DNA from: Armatimonadetes bacterium UBA5419
Lineage (GTDB): Bacteria > Armatimonadota > UBA10988
DNA length: 7,216 nucleotides
Direction of reading: 5' to 3'
Assembly: GCA_002409445.1 (NCBI GenBank)
Contig: DHNJ01000319.1
Span: forward strand, 1 to 7,216
Below, piece by piece: positions 6,388 through 7,216 of this stretch. Made by a program: the position numbers and the translations under genes. How positions within the stretch are numbered: position 1 is the stretch's first letter; the number at the start of each line of letters is the position of its first letter. The notes under the pieces were generated by a model. It was not told the origin of the DNA. It was given only the letters and a program-made list of their open reading frames with translations, and made no database searches.

Positions 6388-7047
6388 CTACGCCGGCTCG
6401 ACGCTCGGCTCCTCGGCCGAAACCTCGGCCGCTGCAGCCTTCGCCGCATTGTTCTTCTTCGTTCGCCAGGCGGTGATAACCACCGGGAGCACCGAGACGA
6501 AGATCACCAGCAGAATGAGCATTTCGATGTGCTGCTGGACGAACGGGATCTGGCCGAAGTAGTAGCCGACCAGGCACATGCTGAAGGCCCAGATCAGGCC
6601 GCCCAGCACGCTGAAGGTGACAAACCGGCGGTACTGCATCTGCCCGATACCCGCTACCGCCGGCGCGAACGAGCGTGCGAAGGGTACGAACCGAGCGAGG
6701 ATTAGTGCGACTGGGCCGTACTTTTCAAAAAACTCTTTAGTTGCCAGGAGATGGTCACGCCGGAAGAACCTGGTGGACTCCCGATGGTACAGCGCGTTAC
6801 CCGCGGTGCGGCCAATATAGTAGTTCAACTGGTCACCAAGCACTGCCGCTAGCGGCACAGCCATCAACACATGCTGGATCGGCATCTTCTCGGGATGAAG
6901 AGCGGAGACAAATCCGGCCGCGATCAGCAGGCTATCGCCGGGTAAGAAGCAGCCAATGAATAGGCCGGTTTCGGCAAAGACGATAAGAGCAAGCAGCGGC
7001 AAGCCAAACGCCGCGAGACGTTCAACAAGGTCGATACCAAAAAACAT
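6388..7047 (-). CDS. dedA: DedA-family (SNARE-associated) inner-membrane protein
   Basis: A 219-residue membrane protein of the DedA/VTT family, whose members act as lipid scramblases/flippases and support membrane potential and drug or pH tolerance. Numbered from the ATG at 7047: AETGLFIGCFLPGDSLL (25-41) holds the key acidic pair E26 and D38; GDQLNYYIGRTAG (71-83) is the Gly/Tyr motif; LARFVPFARSFAPAVAG (117-133) holds R119 and R125, matching the essential arginines of E. coli YqjA. Hydrophobic spans occur near 12-33, 37-50, 58-79, 112-133, 142-164 and 172-194. The tail (196-219) is a basic patch followed by Ala/Glu-rich sequence, probably cytoplasmic. The frame stays open upstream to a TTG at 7086, which would add 13 polar residues; the ATG matches usual family N-termini better, though neither has a strong ribosome site. 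It converges on the racemase with 6 bp between stops. Confidence 0.9.
   Translation of the reverse strand: MFFGIDLVERLAAFGLPLLALIVFAETGLFIGCFLPGDSLLIAAGFVSALHPEKMPIQHVLMAVPLAAVLGDQLNYYIGRTAGNALYHRESTRFFRRDHLLATKEFFEKYGPVALILARFVPFARSFAPAVAGIGQMQYRRFVTFSVLGGLIWAFSMCLVGYYFGQIPFVQQHIEMLILLVIFVSVLPVVITAWRTKKNNAAKAAAAEVSAEEPSVEPA
6414..6431. repeat. Short G+C hairpin inside the 3' end of dedA, next to the convergent stops
   Basis: CGGCCGA (6414-6420) and TCGGCCG (6425-6431) are exact 7-bp inverted arms around the loop AACC. It lies about 35 bp past the racemase stop, inside the dedA tail codons. It has no T-run on either strand. It might slow or end transcription from the racemase side because there is no room for a terminator in the 6-bp gap, but Ala/Glu codon bias could also produce it by chance. 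Confidence 0.25.
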
Positions 7048-7100
7048 GATCGAAACGGGTTCTGGCGACACTAGGCGATCTCGCAACCATCCATCGTAGA

Positions 7101-7136
7101 CCAGCCCGGCCGGTCGGTCAACGTCGGTCGGGCTGG
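7101..7136. repeat. Long inverted repeat upstream of dedA, possible terminator or structured leader
   Basis: CCAGCCCG (7101-7108) and CGGGCTGG (7129-7136) are exact 8-bp arms. Inside them a G-U pair and then CCG/CGG (7110-7112 with 7125-7127) extend the stem, leaving a loop of roughly a dozen bases or fewer. No T-run follows on either strand, so it is not a standard intrinsic terminator. It could end transcription of a leftward gene beyond the window or form part of the dedA leader. The rest of 7048-7216 shows no convincing gene. Confidence 0.35.
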
Positions 7137-7216
7137 CTTCCAGGCCGCGGTCAAAGTCCAGCGCGCCGAGGCGGGTTGTGGCCGACGGGTGGTGGGCGGG
7201 TGTCTAGGGGCGTCGG

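Noticed and set aside
7087..7216. Possible C-terminal fragment of a leftward gene ending at a TGA near 7151-7153, followed by the hairpin
   Set aside because: Only about 20 codons are visible and they are Pro/Arg-rich with no motif; it cannot be told from random G+C-rich sequence.
1..7216. tRNA, rRNA, CRISPR, insertion-sequence ends or phage genes
   Set aside because: No cloverleaf-like segment, spaced direct repeats, transposase motifs or terminal repeats were seen on either strand.

Overview
This is a G+C-rich bacterial window (roughly two thirds G+C by eye) with six protein genes and almost no spare DNA. No RNA gene, insertion sequence, CRISPR array or phage gene is visible. The combination of a DUF2961/GH172 enzyme, a CBM9-like secreted protein and a long sialate O-acetylesterase-type protein suggests a carbohydrate-degrading bacterium of the Planctomycetota / Verrucomicrobiota / Armatimonadota kind. 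That placement is inferred from gene content only and is not firm.

Left half (1-4065) is a small divergent glycan-processing locus. Two genes run leftward from a 108-bp divergent spacer (1777-1884): a cytoplasmic-looking DUF2961/GH172 glycoside hydrolase (700-1776), followed with no gap by a secreted CBM9-like protein (1-699) cut by the window edge. Rightward from the same spacer runs a secreted SGNH acetylesterase of the sialate O-acetylesterase family (1885-4065), which carries about 200 extra C-terminal residues. A plausible reading is that the secreted esterase removes acetyl groups from a decorated glycan, the CBM9-like protein binds glycan, and the GH172 protein cleaves imported furanosides. 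Only the family assignments are supported directly.

Right half (4066-6381) is a two-gene rightward unit: an acetate kinase-family protein (4088-5305) and an alanine racemase-family protein (5302-6381), overlapping by four bases (GTGA). Both keep the core of their family but differ at several positions that are normally near-invariant. The kinase has a normal acetate pocket but altered phosphate/nucleotide loops. The racemase keeps both catalytic residues but has lost several supporting ones and has a shortened C-terminus. Acetate released by the neighbouring esterase could be a link to the kinase, but that is speculation.

Right end (6388-7216): a DedA-family membrane protein runs leftward and converges on the racemase with only 6 bp between stop codons. 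Beyond its start lie about 170 bp with no convincing gene but one strong inverted repeat (7101-7136).

I see no clearly new multi-gene system. The points most worth checking are the atypical kinase/racemase pair, the extra C-terminal domain of the esterase, and the directly abutting TAG/GTG junction in the leftward operon.
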